Positions 1 to 9,922 of a stretch of DNA of 46,423 bases are shown piece by piece (the stretch's first letter is position 1; every line of letters begins with the position of its first letter). Position numbers and translations under genes: made by a program. Below the pieces are notes generated by a model. The model ran no database searches and was not told the DNA's origin. It saw nothing but the letters and a program-made list of their open reading frames with translations. Source of the DNA: Mycobacterium asiaticum (GTDB taxonomy: Bacteria > Actinomycetota > Actinomycetes > Mycobacteriales > Mycobacteriaceae); assembly GCF_001673365.1 (NCBI RefSeq), contig NZ_LZLS01000185.1:1-46423 (forward strand), read 5' to 3'.

Positions 1-1
1 G

Positions 2-1420
2 TATCACGGTGGGGTGTCGGCTGCGGCTGCGGCGTTGCAGTCGTGGCAGGGTGCGTTGCAGGGACTGCCCGCACTGTTGGGTTTGTCGGGATTGCTGGGT
101 GCTGCTCAAGGTGCTCCCGCTGCGGCAGCGGCCGCCCCAGCGGCGGTGCTCGACGCTCTCACGGACCTCAACTTCAACCTGGGTTTTGGCAACATCGGCA
201 CGTTCAACCTCGGCAGTGGCAACATCGGCGACCTCAACTTGGGCAGCGGGAACAACAGCGCCTACTGGAACCTGGGCAGCGGCAACTACGGCGGCGAGAA
301 CTGGGGCGGCGGAAACATCGGTACCGCCAACACCGGTAGCGGCAACATCGGCGACTACAACTTCGGCAGCGGGAACTTCGGCAGCGGCAATATCGGTAGC
401 GGCAACATCGGCAGCCTGAACTTTTTCGGCGGCGGAAACTTCGGCACGCTGAACTTTCTCGGTGGCGGCAACTACGGTGACTTCACCTTCGGCAGCGGAA
501 ACGTCGGTGACTTCAGCTTCGGCTTGGGTAACAACGGCGGCGTCGACGGCGCCAACAACCTCGGCTTCGGCAACCTGGGCAGCGGCAACATCGGCTTCGG
601 CAACAAGGGCAACAGCAACATCGGTTTCGGGCTCACCGGTGACGGCCAGATCGGCTTCGGCGCCCTCAACACGGGCACCGGAAATATCGGCTTATTCAAC
701 TCGGGTAACAACAACATCGGTTTCTTCAACTCGGGCGACGGCAATGTCGGCTTCGGCAACTCGGGCAACGGAAACACCGGCTTCGGCAACTCGGGCAGTC
801 TGAACACCGGTTTCTGGTGCTCCGGCGACTTCAACACCGGCTTCGGGCATGCGGGCAACGGAAACTTCGGCATCTTCGACGCGGGCAACTCGAACAGTGG
901 CAGCTTCAACGCGGGCTGGGAGAACACCGGTTTCGGGAACGCGGGCGCCGGAAATACCGGCTTTTTGAACGCGGGTGACTCCAACACCGGCTTCATGAAC
1001 GGCGGCAATATCAACACCGGTTTCTTCAACGGTGGGGACAGCAATACCGGGGGATTCAACGGCGGCAATCTCAATACCGGGTTCCTCAGCGCTTTGGACC
1101 AGCCCGTCCAGAACTCGGGCTTTGGGAACGTGGGAGTCGGCAGTTCGGGTTGGGGAAACACCGGTGGCATCGAGAACTCTGGTTTCTACAACACCGGCAT
1201 CGGCAATTCGGGCTTCTCCAACTCCGGCCCCGCTATGATTCCCGGGTTCAACTCCGGCTTCGGAAACATCGGTACGCACAACGCCGGAATTTCCAATTCG
1301 GGTAATTCCCTCGCCGGCTACTCCAACTCTGGTAGCAACAGTTCGGGTGTCCTCAACTCCGGTGACGAGAACTCCGGCGGATTCAATTCCGGTAACCAAC
1401 AATCAGGCTTCTTCCGTTAG
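2..1420 (+). CDS. PPE-MPTR family protein, 5' end outside the window
   Basis: The reading frame is open from the first bases, so the start lies upstream. The first residues ([13 protein letters not shown]) are the end of a PPE domain, directly comparable to residues about 154-170 of the next gene. From about residue 55 to the end the protein is a major polymorphic tandem repeat (MPTR) region of NxGxGN/FNSG-type pentapeptides, a family feature expected to fold as a right-handed beta-helix. 472 residues are visible. PPE-MPTR proteins are exported by ESX-5 to the cell surface. Bases 1-77 are identical to 1904-1980 in the neighbouring paralog, so the two arose by tandem duplication or were homogenised by gene conversion. 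The position corresponds to PPE39/PPE40 in M. tuberculosis; orthology is inferred. Confidence 0.93.
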   Translation, partial: YHGGVSAAAAALQSWQGALQGLPALLGLSGLLGAAQGAPAAAAAAPAAVLDALTDLNFNLGFGNIGTFNLGSGNIGDLNLGSGNNSAYWNLGSGNYGGENWGGGNIGTANTGSGNIGDYNFGSGNFGSGNIGSGNIGSLNFFGGGNFGTLNFLGGGNYGDFTFGSGNVGDFSFGLGNNGGVDGANNLGFGNLGSGNIGFGNKGNSNIGFGLTGDGQIGFGALNTGTGNIGLFNSGNNNIGFFNSGDGNVGFGNSGNGNTGFGNSGSLNTGFWCSGDFNTGFGHAGNGNFGIFDAGNSNSGSFNAGWENTGFGNAGAGNTGFLNAGDSNTGFMNGGNINTGFFNGGDSNTGGFNGGNLNTGFLSALDQPVQNSGFGNVGVGSSGWGNTGGIENSGFYNTGIGNSGFSNSGPAMIPGFNSGFGNIGTHNAGISNSGNSLAGYSNSGSNSSGVLNSGDENSGGFNSGNQQSGFFR

Positions 1421-1445
1421 CCGCAATTACTGAGGGGCAGTGAAG

Positions 1446-3320
1446 ATGAGTTTTTGGGTGTTGCCGCCGGAGATTAATTCGTTGCGGATGTTTTCCGGTG
1501 CGGGGTCGGGGCCGATGGTGGAGGCGGCGGCGGCGTGGTCGGGGTTGGCGCAGGAGTTGGGGGCTGCGGCGGATTCGTTTGCGGCGGTGACCGCGGACTT
1601 GGTGGGTCAGGGTTGGCAGGGTTCGGCGGCGGCGGCGATGGCTGCGGCGGCGGCGCCGTATGCGGGGTGGTTGAGTGCGGCGGCGGCGCGGGCGGCGGGT
1701 GCGGCTGGGCAGGCTGATGCGGTGGTGAGTGCGTTTGAGGCGGCGCGGGCGGCGACGGTGCATCCGTTGGCGGTGGCGGGGAATCGGAATGCGTTTGTGC
1801 AGTTGGTGTTGTCGAATGTGTTTGGTCAGAATGCGCCGGCGATTGCTGCTGCGGAGGGTGTGTATGAGGAGTTTTGGGCTGCTGATGTAGCGGCGATGGT
1901 GGGGTATCACGGTGGGGTGTCGGCTGCGGCTGCGGCGTTGCAGTCGTGGCAGGGTGCGTTGCAGGGACTGCCCGCACTGTCGGGTTTGTCCGGGTTGGTG
2001 AGCGCCGTCCAGGGTGCCCCGGCGGCAGCCGCGGCCACGGCCGCCAGTGCCGTGCCGGCACAACTGCAAGGCATCAACTTAGGCCTTGGAAATATCGGCT
2101 CGCTGAATTTGGGCAGCGGCAACATTGGGGACACGAACCTCGGTAGCGGCAATATTGGCAACAGCAATCTCGGCACCGGCAATATCGGCGGCACTAACCT
2201 GGGTAGCGGCAATATTGGTGACATAAACCTAGGCAGCGGTAACACCGGCAATTTCAACTTGGGTAGCGGCAACGCCGGCAGCCAGAACCTGGGTAGTGGC
2301 AATATCGGCAGCGCCAACCTGGGGCTTGGCAACATCGGCAACACAAATGTTGGTAGCGGCAACATCGGAGACACCAACTTCGGCTCCGGAAACAACGGCA
2401 GCAACAACGTCGGCAGCGGTAATTTCGGCAGCAACAACTTCGGCTTCGGCAACTCGGGTAGCGGCAATATCGGCTTCGGCAACACCGGCAACAACAACAT
2501 CGGATTCGGACTCAGCGGCGACAACCAGTTCGGGTTCGGCGCGTTGAATTCCGGAACCGGCAACGTCGGGCTGTTCAACTCCGGTAGCGGGAATATCGGC
2601 TTCTTCAACTCCGGCAGCGGTAACGTGGGTTTCGGGAACTCCGGCGTCGGAAACTTCGGGTTCGGCAACGCGGGCGACACCAACACCGGATTCTTCAATG
2701 GCGGCAGCGTCAACACCGGTGCCGGTAATGCCGGTGCCAGCAATTTTGGCTTCTTCGACTCAGGCAACTTCAATGCCGGCAGTTTCAACTCCGGCAACTC
2801 GAATACCAGCTTTGGGAACGCCGGCGATGTCAACAGCGGATTCCTCAATGCGGGAAATGTCAACTCGGGCTTCGGCAATGCCGGCAACGTCAACACCGGC
2901 TTTGCCAATGCCGGGGACACCAACACTGGCGCGTTCAACGCCGGCGGACTCAACACCGGGATCTTCGGCGCGACCACCCAGGCCGTCGCCAACTCGGGCT
3001 TCTTCAACCTCGGCACCGGCAACTCGGGCTTCGGCCACAACGATCCGACCGGCATCGGCAACTCAGGCATACAGAATGTCGGAGTTGGTAATTCGGGCTA
3101 CGTCAATACCAGCACCTTGCTCGCACCGGGTGGTGTCGGCAACTCAGGGATGTTGAATACCGGTTACCAGAACGCTGGTATCTACAACGCGGCAGTTCAG
3201 AACGCGGGCCTCTTTATCGCGGGTATCCAGACCAGCGGCATCTTGAACTCGGGTACCGGAACTTCGGGCCTGGTCGTCTCGGGCGACGGGGTGTCCGGCA
3301 TTTTCAGGGGTTTCTTCTAG
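1446..3320 (+). CDS. PPE-MPTR family protein
   Basis: A 624-residue PPE protein. The start is ATG 1446 ([12 protein letters not shown], the canonical PPE opening) with a GAGGGGCAG ribosome site; an upstream in-frame GTG at 1440 is less likely. Residues 1-180 are the alpha-helical PPE domain; about 205-610 are MPTR pentapeptides ([25 protein letters not shown] types). It is a predicted ESX-5 substrate, surface exposed or secreted, function unknown. It lies 25 bp after the preceding PPE-MPTR gene in the same orientation, so the two may be co-transcribed. PPE38-type genes, required for secretion of this class in M. tuberculosis, lie immediately downstream. Confidence 0.95.
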   Translation: MSFWVLPPEINSLRMFSGAGSGPMVEAAAAWSGLAQELGAAADSFAAVTADLVGQGWQGSAAAAMAAAAAPYAGWLSAAAARAAGAAGQADAVVSAFEAARAATVHPLAVAGNRNAFVQLVLSNVFGQNAPAIAAAEGVYEEFWAADVAAMVGYHGGVSAAAAALQSWQGALQGLPALSGLSGLVSAVQGAPAAAAATAASAVPAQLQGINLGLGNIGSLNLGSGNIGDTNLGSGNIGNSNLGTGNIGGTNLGSGNIGDINLGSGNTGNFNLGSGNAGSQNLGSGNIGSANLGLGNIGNTNVGSGNIGDTNFGSGNNGSNNVGSGNFGSNNFGFGNSGSGNIGFGNTGNNNIGFGLSGDNQFGFGALNSGTGNVGLFNSGSGNIGFFNSGSGNVGFGNSGVGNFGFGNAGDTNTGFFNGGSVNTGAGNAGASNFGFFDSGNFNAGSFNSGNSNTSFGNAGDVNSGFLNAGNVNSGFGNAGNVNTGFANAGDTNTGAFNAGGLNTGIFGATTQAVANSGFFNLGTGNSGFGHNDPTGIGNSGIQNVGVGNSGYVNTSTLLAPGGVGNSGMLNTGYQNAGIYNAAVQNAGLFIAGIQTSGILNSGTGTSGLVVSGDGVSGIFRGFF

Positions 3321-3580
3321 AGCGCTTTAATTACCTATCGCTGGGCCGCCCAGGGTGGAATTATTTAAACGCGGCGTTGTCGAATTCATTGACGACGGGC
3401 CAGGCAGCCGGCTAGCCACCGTCACGGCGATGGGTCCGCTTCTACCAAATTCATAGAGAAGATTCGGCGAAAGTGCAGATTTTCACTGTGATCTGTCTTA
3501 CGATCCGCGGGTGGAGTTGTGTTTTTGGGCTGTCACGGACACGTCGGCGCCGTTGACGCGGCTGACTGGTTGGGGTTGCG

Positions 3581-4759
3581 ATGTTTCTTGATTTTGCGTG
3601 GTTGCCGCCGGAGATCAACTCGGCGCGGATTTTTGCCGGGGCCGGGTCTGGCCCGTTGCACGTAGCGGCGGCGGCTTGGGAGAGTCTGGCGGCGGATTTG
3701 GCGGCTTCGGCGGCCTCGTTCAATTCGGTGATCGTCGGCTTGGCCAGTGGTCCGTGGGCGGGCCCGGCGTCGGTGTCGATGGCTGCTGCGGCGACGCCTT
3801 ATGTGGGCTGGTTGGATGCGGCGGCGACGCAGGCGCAGTCGGCGGCCGGGCAGGCGCGTGCGGCGGCGTCCTCGTTTGAGGCTGCGTTGACCGCGACGGT
3901 GCATCCCGCGGCGGTGGAGGCCAATCGGATTTCGTTGCTGACGTTGATCGCGACGAACTTCTTGGGGCTCAACACCCCGGCGATCTTCGCTAACGAGGCC
4001 GACTATGTCGAGATGTGGGCGCGTGACGTCGGCGCGATGGTCGGCTACCAGTCCGGAGCGACGGCCGTGGCCGCCAGCCTGACACCGTTTGCTCTTCCGC
4101 CATTCGACTTGGCGGGGTTGGCGGCGGGCGTCGGCGCCGAGGTCACCGGGCTGGCTACATCGGCATCGGCCGCGGTAAGCCCGTTGGTCCAGGGAGCCGT
4201 GATGGGCGGCTCGGCGCTGGCGACCGGGGCGCAGTCCTTGATGTCCGGAGCTCCGATTCAGGCCGTGATGTCGGTGGCCCAGATGGGCGCGATGCCGGCC
4301 AGCATGTTGATGGGTCCGTTGATGCAGTTGGGGCAGACGGCGAACGCCGGAGCGGCCGGATTGGTCGGTGCTACCGAAGGGCTGACCGACGTGCCGAAAT
4401 TCGTGGGTGACGTCGCCCCGGGGCTGAAGGGCTTGGGCGGCGCGGCCGGCATGGGCGCCGGTATGGCCGGCGATCTGGGTAAGGCGCACCTGGTCGGTGC
4501 GATGTCGGTGCCGCCGACCTGGCAGGGTTCGGTGCCCAAGGCGATGGCCAGCTCGGCGATGGCGGGGCTGGGCATGAACCCTGCGGCAATGGCACAAGCC
4601 GCCGGGGCCACCGGCACGGGCATGATGCCGATGCCGATGCCGATGGGTGCCGGTGGTGCCGCGGGCGGTATGGCCGGCGGCATGATGGGCCGCGGCGGTG
4701 CGGCTGCGCATGTGGTGCAGAACCGGCCGAGCGTGATCCCGCGAACGGGCGTGGGATAA
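3581..4759 (+). CDS. PPE71: PPE38/PPE71-type PPE-SVP protein, upstream copy
   Basis: A 392-residue PPE protein (opening [18 protein letters not shown]). The PPE domain covers residues 1-180; an SVP motif ([16 protein letters not shown]) is near residue 305; a Met/Gly/Pro-rich stretch and the [11 protein letters not shown] tail follow. This architecture and sequence match my recollection of M. tuberculosis PPE38/PPE71. In that species the pair flanks two esx genes and is needed for ESX-5 export of PE_PGRS and PPE-MPTR proteins. The same order occurs here: PPE, esx, esx, PPE. Which copy is PPE38 and which PPE71 is assigned only by distance to plcA. The 5' third is almost identical to the copy at 5671, indicating duplication with homogenisation. 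Confidence 0.9.
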   Translation: MFLDFAWLPPEINSARIFAGAGSGPLHVAAAAWESLAADLAASAASFNSVIVGLASGPWAGPASVSMAAAATPYVGWLDAAATQAQSAAGQARAAASSFEAALTATVHPAAVEANRISLLTLIATNFLGLNTPAIFANEADYVEMWARDVGAMVGYQSGATAVAASLTPFALPPFDLAGLAAGVGAEVTGLATSASAAVSPLVQGAVMGGSALATGAQSLMSGAPIQAVMSVAQMGAMPASMLMGPLMQLGQTANAGAAGLVGATEGLTDVPKFVGDVAPGLKGLGGAAGMGAGMAGDLGKAHLVGAMSVPPTWQGSVPKAMASSAMAGLGMNPAAMAQAAGATGTGMMPMPMPMGAGGAAGGMAGGMMGRGGAAAHVVQNRPSVIPRTGVG

Positions 4760-4783
4760 GTCGAGAATTTCGGCACCGCTTGA

Positions 4784-5113
<330 letters not shown>

Positions 5114-5127
5114 AAAGGGCTCCCACG

Positions 5128-5412
5128 ATGACGATCAATTACCAGTTCGGCGACGTCGACGCCCACGGTGCGCTGATCCGCGCCCAGGCCGCCAACTTGG
5201 AGGCCGAGCACCAGGCCATCGTTCGCGATGTGCTGGCTGCCGGTGACTTCTGGGGCGGCGCCGGTTCGGTGGCTTGCCAGGAGTTCATCGCCCAGTTGGG
5301 TCGTAACTTCCAGGTGATCTACGAGCAGGCCAACGCTCACGGCCAGAAGGTGCAGTCCGCCGGCAACAACATGGCGCAGACCGACAGCGCCGTCGGCTCC
5401 AGCTGGGCCTAG
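5128..5412 (+). CDS. WXG100 ESX-5-type protein, Mtb9.9 (EsxN/EsxO) family
   Basis: A 94-residue EsxA-like WXG100 protein (MTINYQFGDVDAHGAL; WGG turn near residue 41; C-terminus DSAVGSSWA). It starts 14 bp after the QILSS partner, with an AAAGGG ribosome site, so the pair is a bicistron producing a 1:1 complex secreted by a type VII system. The protein is identical to that encoded at 12617-12901, and bases 5152-5351 are identical to 12641-12840. The few differences lie at the gene ends and are synonymous, the pattern of gene conversion. A hairpin follows at 5421. Confidence 0.96.
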   Translation: MTINYQFGDVDAHGALIRAQAANLEAEHQAIVRDVLAAGDFWGGAGSVACQEFIAQLGRNFQVIYEQANAHGQKVQSAGNNMAQTDSAVGSSWA

Positions 5413-5420
5413 CTACCTGA

Positions 5421-5468
5421 CCACGAGCACGAGTGACGCAGCGGGTCATGCGTTATTCGTGCTCGTGG
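5421..5468. terminator. Hairpin downstream of the first esx pair
   Basis: CCACGAGCACGA (5421-5432) is the exact reverse complement of TCGTGCTCGTGG (5457-5468), giving a 12-bp stem with a 24-nt loop, 8 bp after the esx stop codon. There is no T-run, so it would be a stem-only mycobacterial type terminator or mRNA stabiliser. Confidence 0.6.
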
Positions 5469-5670
5469 CATGTCCGGGAGCGAATATACTGACCAAGTAA
5501 CTCACTCGAATCCGCGCGCTGATTACCTGGTGTACGGGTTTTCCGTAGAGCCCGAACGTTGGCGTGGATTGTTTGAGATCCCAGCCCGGGGAGGGCTTGC
5601 GGGTGGGGTCGCATTGATTTGATGGGTTGTTGTTGGTGCCGTTGACGCGGCTGGCAGGTTTGGGGTTGCG

Positions 5671-6852
5671 ATGATTTTGGATTTTGCGTGGTTGCCGCCG
5701 GAGATCAACTCGGCGCGGATTTTTGCCGGGGCCGGGTCTGGCCCGTTGCATGTAGCGGCGGCGGCTTGGGAGAGTCTGGCGGCGGATTTGGCGGCTTCGG
5801 CGGCCTCGTTTGATTCGGTGATCGTCGGTTTGGCCAGTGGTCCGTGGGCGGGTCCGGCGTCGGTGTCGATGGCTGCTGCGGCGACGCCGTATGTGGGCTG
5901 GTTGGATGCGGCGGCGACGCAGGCGGCGTCGGCGGCTGGGCAGGCGCGTGCGGCGGCGTCGTCGTTTGAGGCTGCGTTGACCGCGACGGTGCATCCTGCG
6001 GCGGTGGAGGCCAATCGGATTTCGTTGCTGACGTTGATCGCGACGAACTTCTTGGGGTTCAACACCCCGGCGATCTTCGCTAATGAGGCCGACTATCTCG
6101 AGATGTGGGCGCAAGATGTCGGCGCGATGGTCGGCTATCACGGCGGCGCGACCGCCGTGGCCGCCAGCTTGACACCATTCGCCGTGCCGCCGGTGGACTT
6201 GGCCGGGCTGGCTGCAGGAGTGGGTGCGCAGTTCACCGGTTTGGCCACGTCGGCGTCCGCGGCGATGAGTCCGCTGATTCAGGGCGCTACCGCGGCCGCG
6301 CCGGGTCTAGTGGCCGGTGTGCAATCCGCCGCCGCAGCGGTGCCATTGGAATCCGTCATGGGAGTGGCCCAGATGGGCGCGATGCCGGCCAGCATGTTGA
6401 TGGGTCCGTTGATGCAGTTGGGCCAGACGGCAAATGTCGGCACAGCCGGACTGGCGGGGGCTACGGCGGCCGGCTTGGCCGACATGCCGAAATTGGCCGG
6501 AGACATCGCGCCGATGAAGGGCTTGGGCGGTGCCGGACTCGGCGCCGGAATGGGCGGAAGCCTGGGTAATGCTCGGCTGGTAGGTGCGATGTCGGTGCCA
6601 CCGACTTGGCAGGGCTCAGTGCCCAAGGCCATGGGCAGCGCCGCCATGGCGGGCCTGGGTACCCAGGCCGCGGAGATGGCGCAGGCAGCGGGAGCTACCG
6701 GCGGTATGGGTGGTATGCCGATGATGCCGATGCCCATGGGTGCCGGCGGTGCCGGAGCGGGCATGCCCGGCGGCATGATGGGTCGCGGCGGTGCGAGTCC
6801 GCACGTGGTCCAGAACCGGCCGAGCGTGATCCCGCGCAGCGGAGTCGGATAA
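5671..6852 (+). CDS. PPE38: PPE38/PPE71-type PPE-SVP protein, downstream copy
   Basis: A 393-residue PPE protein starting [18 protein letters not shown]. It contains the PPE domain (1-180), an SVP motif ([18 protein letters not shown]), a [18 protein letters not shown] segment and the tail [11 protein letters not shown]. These features match PPE38 of M. tuberculosis as I remember it, including the neighbour plcA about 1.4 kb away. The 40 bp before the ATG are also similar to those before the copy at 3581, so the duplication includes the translation start region. The two proteins diverge mainly in the middle (about residues 180-260). PPE38 is known to be needed for ESX-5 secretion of PPE-MPTR and PE_PGRS proteins; both substrate classes occur in this window. 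Confidence 0.93.
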   Translation: MILDFAWLPPEINSARIFAGAGSGPLHVAAAAWESLAADLAASAASFDSVIVGLASGPWAGPASVSMAAAATPYVGWLDAAATQAASAAGQARAAASSFEAALTATVHPAAVEANRISLLTLIATNFLGFNTPAIFANEADYLEMWAQDVGAMVGYHGGATAVAASLTPFAVPPVDLAGLAAGVGAQFTGLATSASAAMSPLIQGATAAAPGLVAGVQSAAAAVPLESVMGVAQMGAMPASMLMGPLMQLGQTANVGTAGLAGATAAGLADMPKLAGDIAPMKGLGGAGLGAGMGGSLGNARLVGAMSVPPTWQGSVPKAMGSAAMAGLGTQAAEMAQAAGATGGMGGMPMMPMPMGAGGAGAGMPGGMMGRGGASPHVVQNRPSVIPRSGVG

Positions 6853-6872
6853 CCGCGAAGTTTTGAGCAAGG

Positions 6873-6903
6873 GCGCGGGTGACGGATGTCGCCCGCGCTT
6901 TTG
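6873..6903. terminator. Intrinsic-type terminator between PPE38 and the GAP gene
   Basis: GCGCGGGTGAC (6873-6883) pairs with GTCGCCCGCGC (6888-6898) with one T-G wobble around a GGAT tetraloop, followed by a TTTT run at 6899-6902. It lies between the convergent PPE38 and GAP genes. Confidence 0.8.
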
Positions 6904-6908
6904 TCTGC

Positions 6909-7637
6909 CTAGATGTGGCCCAGGCCCCGGGATATCAGAAACGCACCGAGCAGGCCGATCACCACAGCAAAAACCTGCTGTCGACGCGCCTTGGCCCACT
7001 GGTTCACCACGGCCATTACCCGATCGGTTTTGGCCGGCGCGGCCAGCTGGCTGACGAGCGGGAGTTCGATGAAGCTCAGCGCTACCAGGGTGTACATGCC
7101 GGCAGCGCCGATCTGGGTACCCACCGCGACACCTGAGGCCACGATTGCGGTAAGCGCGGCCAGGAATCGGAAGTCCACCAACATCGCCACTCCGAGGATG
7201 AACGACACACCCAGCGGTCTGGCCTGCAGAGCATCGTGGACGCGCGTCGACAGTCGCGAGATTGTCGAAGGCGCGCGCATCGGCTGCGGGGGTGCGACGG
7301 GCATGGCCAGTCGCGCACGCTGGCGTGGTGATAGGCCCGCGGCGGTCGCTGCGACGAGCAGCGCCACGGCGCCAATTGCGATCTGGAGGTGCCCCGCCGT
7401 GCTGGTGGCGGTGGCCAGTTGTACGCGATGCATTGTGGTCAAGGCGAAGTCGCGCAGACCGAACAGGACACCGATGGTTAGTACGACACTGATTGCCATG
7501 CCACCGAGCCAGAACGCCACCAACGGTCCCACGGCCCACCGCGATCCGGTTGGTCGCGAGGACAGCACCACGCTGACGCCGATCCGGACCGGATCTGCGG
7601 TCGCCACAAGAGCTAACACCAGCACCGTGAGCCACAT
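6909..7637 (-). CDS. GAP/Sap family integral membrane protein
   Basis: A 242-residue protein with about six hydrophobic segments. The opening MWLTVLVLALVATADPVRIG is characteristic of mycobacterial GAP proteins (glycopeptidolipid or sulfolipid-1 addressing proteins, Pfam SfLAP), which take part in moving surface glycolipids across the inner membrane. It ends near the terminator at 6873 and is convergent with PPE38. To my recollection no such gene sits between PPE38 and plcA in M. tuberculosis, so this is a local insertion here or a loss there. Its lipid substrate cannot be read from the sequence; no glycolipid biosynthesis gene is adjacent. Confidence 0.85.
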   Translation of the reverse strand: MWLTVLVLALVATADPVRIGVSVVLSSRPTGSRWAVGPLVAFWLGGMAISVVLTIGVLFGLRDFALTTMHRVQLATATSTAGHLQIAIGAVALLVAATAAGLSPRQRARLAMPVAPPQPMRAPSTISRLSTRVHDALQARPLGVSFILGVAMLVDFRFLAALTAIVASGVAVGTQIGAAGMYTLVALSFIELPLVSQLAAPAKTDRVMAVVNQWAKARRQQVFAVVIGLLGAFLISRGLGHI

Positions 7638-8147
7638 GGGAACGGACGCTACAACCGTACTCAGGTGTTACGGAACCCGTTTAGCAGCACCGATTTTTTC
7701 ATCACGACCGAGTAACCCGAACAGCCAATCTTTTCTGGCGCGGAATTAAGAGAACTAACACCGCCAGTACGCTCCGACTGGGCGTGCTAAGGGCAGTTGA
7801 CCTCGCATAATGCGCGTATCGTCGGCAGTCCGATGCACCGGAAAATGGCTGTATGAGAAATCGATTAGGAATATCGGATTAGATAAATTTTTCCTTCGAG
7901 GACCATTACTTGACGATTATCCCGCGCGTACCGTCCGGTGCTGGTAACGCGTGACGCACGGCAAGGTTTGCGCGAAAACCCTTCTGTCGGTGCGAGCCGT
8001 CTCCGCCCAAGCCCGTGAAGCTGGCCGGCATCGACTGCGGCACAAGGCAATTCAACGAACGAACGAACCGGTCCGGGGGGAAAATGGGCAACGCGCCGCA
8101 ACCCTGATGCGATCTTAATCACGTTTGCTGGCTGACGAAACTTCGCG
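7638..8147. other. Intergenic region between the divergent GAP and plcA genes
   Basis: About 510 bp without a convincing gene. An 85-residue frame at 7865-8122 (minus) has no ribosome site and no family features. The stretch 7660-7750 and 7840-7920 is more AT-rich than the surroundings and probably holds the promoters. Confidence 0.5.
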
Positions 8148-8203
8148 ACACGCCGGTCACGTATCGGGGCTGTCCAGGGCCGTAACTATACCGTGATCTG
8201 AAA
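8148..8203 (+). promoter_or_regulatory. Promoter-like element upstream of plcA, copy 1
   Basis: This stretch (starting ACACGCCG, with GTATCGGG in the middle and CTATACCGTGATCTGAAA at the end) recurs before plcB at 9836-9892. The shared 3' block includes TACCGT, which fits the mycobacterial TANNNT -10 consensus. Conservation in two otherwise diverged intergenic regions suggests a promoter or operator controlling both genes. Confidence 0.6.
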
Positions 8204-8225
8204 TGTGGTCAGAGAGGTCGAATCA

Positions 8226-9785
8226 GTGATCGAAAACCCGCTGCGGGGAATGTCCCGTCGGGAGTTCATGGCAAAACTTTCCGGGGCCGGCGCCGCCGCG
8301 TTGATGACCGACATCGCTGCCCCGGTGATCGAAAAGGCTTACGGCGCAGGGCCTTGCTCGGGCCATTTGACCGACATCGAGCACATTGTGCTGCTGATGC
8401 AGGAAAATCGTTCCTACGATCATTACTTCGGAACGTTGTCGAGCACGCGCGGGTTCAACGAGGCGTCGCCCGCCTTTGCGCAGAAGGGCTGGAACCCGGC
8501 GAGCCAGGCGCTGGACCCGGCGGGTATCACCATGCCATTCCGGCTCGACACCACCCGCGGCCCGTTGCTGGACGGCGAGTGCGTCAACGACCCCGAACAC
8601 CAGTGGGCGGCGATGCACCATTCGTGGAACGGCGGCGCCAACGACAACTGGTTGCCGGCGCAGGCGGAAACCCGTACCGGGCCCTACGTCCCGATGACGA
8701 TGGGTTACTACACGCGCAAAGACATTCCGATCCATTACTTGCTGGCTGACACGTTCACGATGTGCGACAACTACCATTGCTCGCTGTTGACCGGCACGCT
8801 GCCGAACAGGCTTTACTGGCTCAGCGCCTGGAATGACCCAGTCGGCGCAAATGGTGGACCACAACTCGTCGAGCCCGGCTTTTTGCCGCTGCATCAGTAC
8901 AGCTGGACCATCATGCCGGAAAACCTCGAGCAGGCCGGCGTTAGTTGGAAGGTTTACCAGAACAAAGACGCAGGGCGATTCATCAATACTCCAATCAGCA
9001 ACAACGGATTGGTGCAGGCGTTCAAGCAGTCGGGTAATCCGAGGTCCAACCTGGCCCGCTACGGCATCGCCCCGAACTATCCGTTTGATTTCGCCGCCGA
9101 CGTCAAAGCCAACCGGCTACCCCAGGTTTCCTGGTTGGTCCCGAACTTCATCCAGTCCGAACACCCCGCGCTGCCGGTCGCGCTCGGTGCGATCGCCATG
9201 GTGACGGCGTTGCGGATCCTGCTTTCCAATCCGGCGGTATGGGAAAAAACTGCCCTGATCATCAGCTACGACGAAAACGGCGGGTTCTTCGATCACGTCG
9301 TTCCGCCGACGGCGCCGCCCGGGACGCCCGGGGAGTGGGTGACCGTCCCAGACATCAACGCCGTGGCGGGGTCCGGGGGCATCCGCGGGCCGCTTGGGCT
9401 GGGTTTCCGCGTCCCCTGCATCGTCATGTCGCCGTTGAGTCGTGGTGGCCTGATGGCACATGAAGTCTTCGACCACACGTCGCAACTGAAATTGATGCGC
9501 GCTCGCTTCGGCGTGCCGGTGCCCAATCTGACCCAATGGCGAGACACCACGGTTGGTGACATGACCTCGGCGTTCAATTTCGGCTCCCCGCCGAATCCAT
9601 CGAAACCGCACTTGAGCCACCCATTGCTGGCCGCGGTCCCGAAGCTGCCGCAGTGCATTCCCAACGTGGTGTTAGGAACGACCGACGGGGTGCTGCCTTC
9701 CATCCCGTATCGAGTGCCCTATCCGCAGAGCATGCCCACGCAGGAAACCCAACCGGTGCGGGGGACTGCCAGCGGGCCTTGCTGA
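8226..9785 (+). CDS. plcA: Phospholipase C, PlcA-type, Tat-exported
   Basis: Hydrolyses phosphatidylcholine-type phospholipids and sphingomyelin at the cell envelope or in the host phagosome. 519 residues from GTG 8226, chosen because AGAGAGG lies 8 bp upstream; ATG 8250 (MSRREF) is the alternative and GTG 8205 the longest reading. A twin-arginine signal (SRREFMAKL followed by an alanine-rich stretch) is at the N-terminus. Phosphoesterase-family (PF04185) motifs are visible: [14 protein letters not shown] near residue 60 and [10 protein letters not shown] near residue 350. The C-terminus ([17 protein letters not shown]) matches M. tuberculosis PlcA rather than PlcB as I recall them. It is followed by plcB with its own promoter-like repeat. 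Only two plc genes occur here. Confidence 0.93.
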   Translation: MIENPLRGMSRREFMAKLSGAGAAALMTDIAAPVIEKAYGAGPCSGHLTDIEHIVLLMQENRSYDHYFGTLSSTRGFNEASPAFAQKGWNPASQALDPAGITMPFRLDTTRGPLLDGECVNDPEHQWAAMHHSWNGGANDNWLPAQAETRTGPYVPMTMGYYTRKDIPIHYLLADTFTMCDNYHCSLLTGTLPNRLYWLSAWNDPVGANGGPQLVEPGFLPLHQYSWTIMPENLEQAGVSWKVYQNKDAGRFINTPISNNGLVQAFKQSGNPRSNLARYGIAPNYPFDFAADVKANRLPQVSWLVPNFIQSEHPALPVALGAIAMVTALRILLSNPAVWEKTALIISYDENGGFFDHVVPPTAPPGTPGEWVTVPDINAVAGSGGIRGPLGLGFRVPCIVMSPLSRGGLMAHEVFDHTSQLKLMRARFGVPVPNLTQWRDTTVGDMTSAFNFGSPPNPSKPHLSHPLLAAVPKLPQCIPNVVLGTTDGVLPSIPYRVPYPQSMPTQETQPVRGTASGPC

Positions 9786-9835
9786 TAAGAAATTGCTTCC
9801 GGCGAGTAATGGCGCTGTATAGCAATTAGTAATAA

Positions 9836-9892
9836 CGACACGCCGTCGGGGTATCGGGCCGATCGCGGCCGCGTCTATACCGTGATCTGAAA
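9836..9892 (+). promoter_or_regulatory. Promoter-like element upstream of plcB, copy 2
   Basis: Second copy of the element at 8148-8203: ACACGCCG, GTATCGGG, then CTATACCGTGATCTGAAA. It allows plcB to be transcribed separately from plcA, 50 bp after the plcA stop. A common regulator of both plc genes is inferred. Confidence 0.6.
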
Positions 9893-9922
9893 GCGGCGCA
9901 AAGGAGCCGTCAGGGAGGGCGT

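Noticed and set aside
472..3070. Long minus-strand frames of 190-390 residues opposite the PPE-MPTR genes
   Set aside because: Their Pro/Leu-rich repeats are the mirror of the MPTR repeats; no ribosome sites or families.
7865..8122. An 85-residue minus frame upstream of plcA
   Set aside because: No ribosome site, no recognisable domain, composition typical of non-coding sequence.
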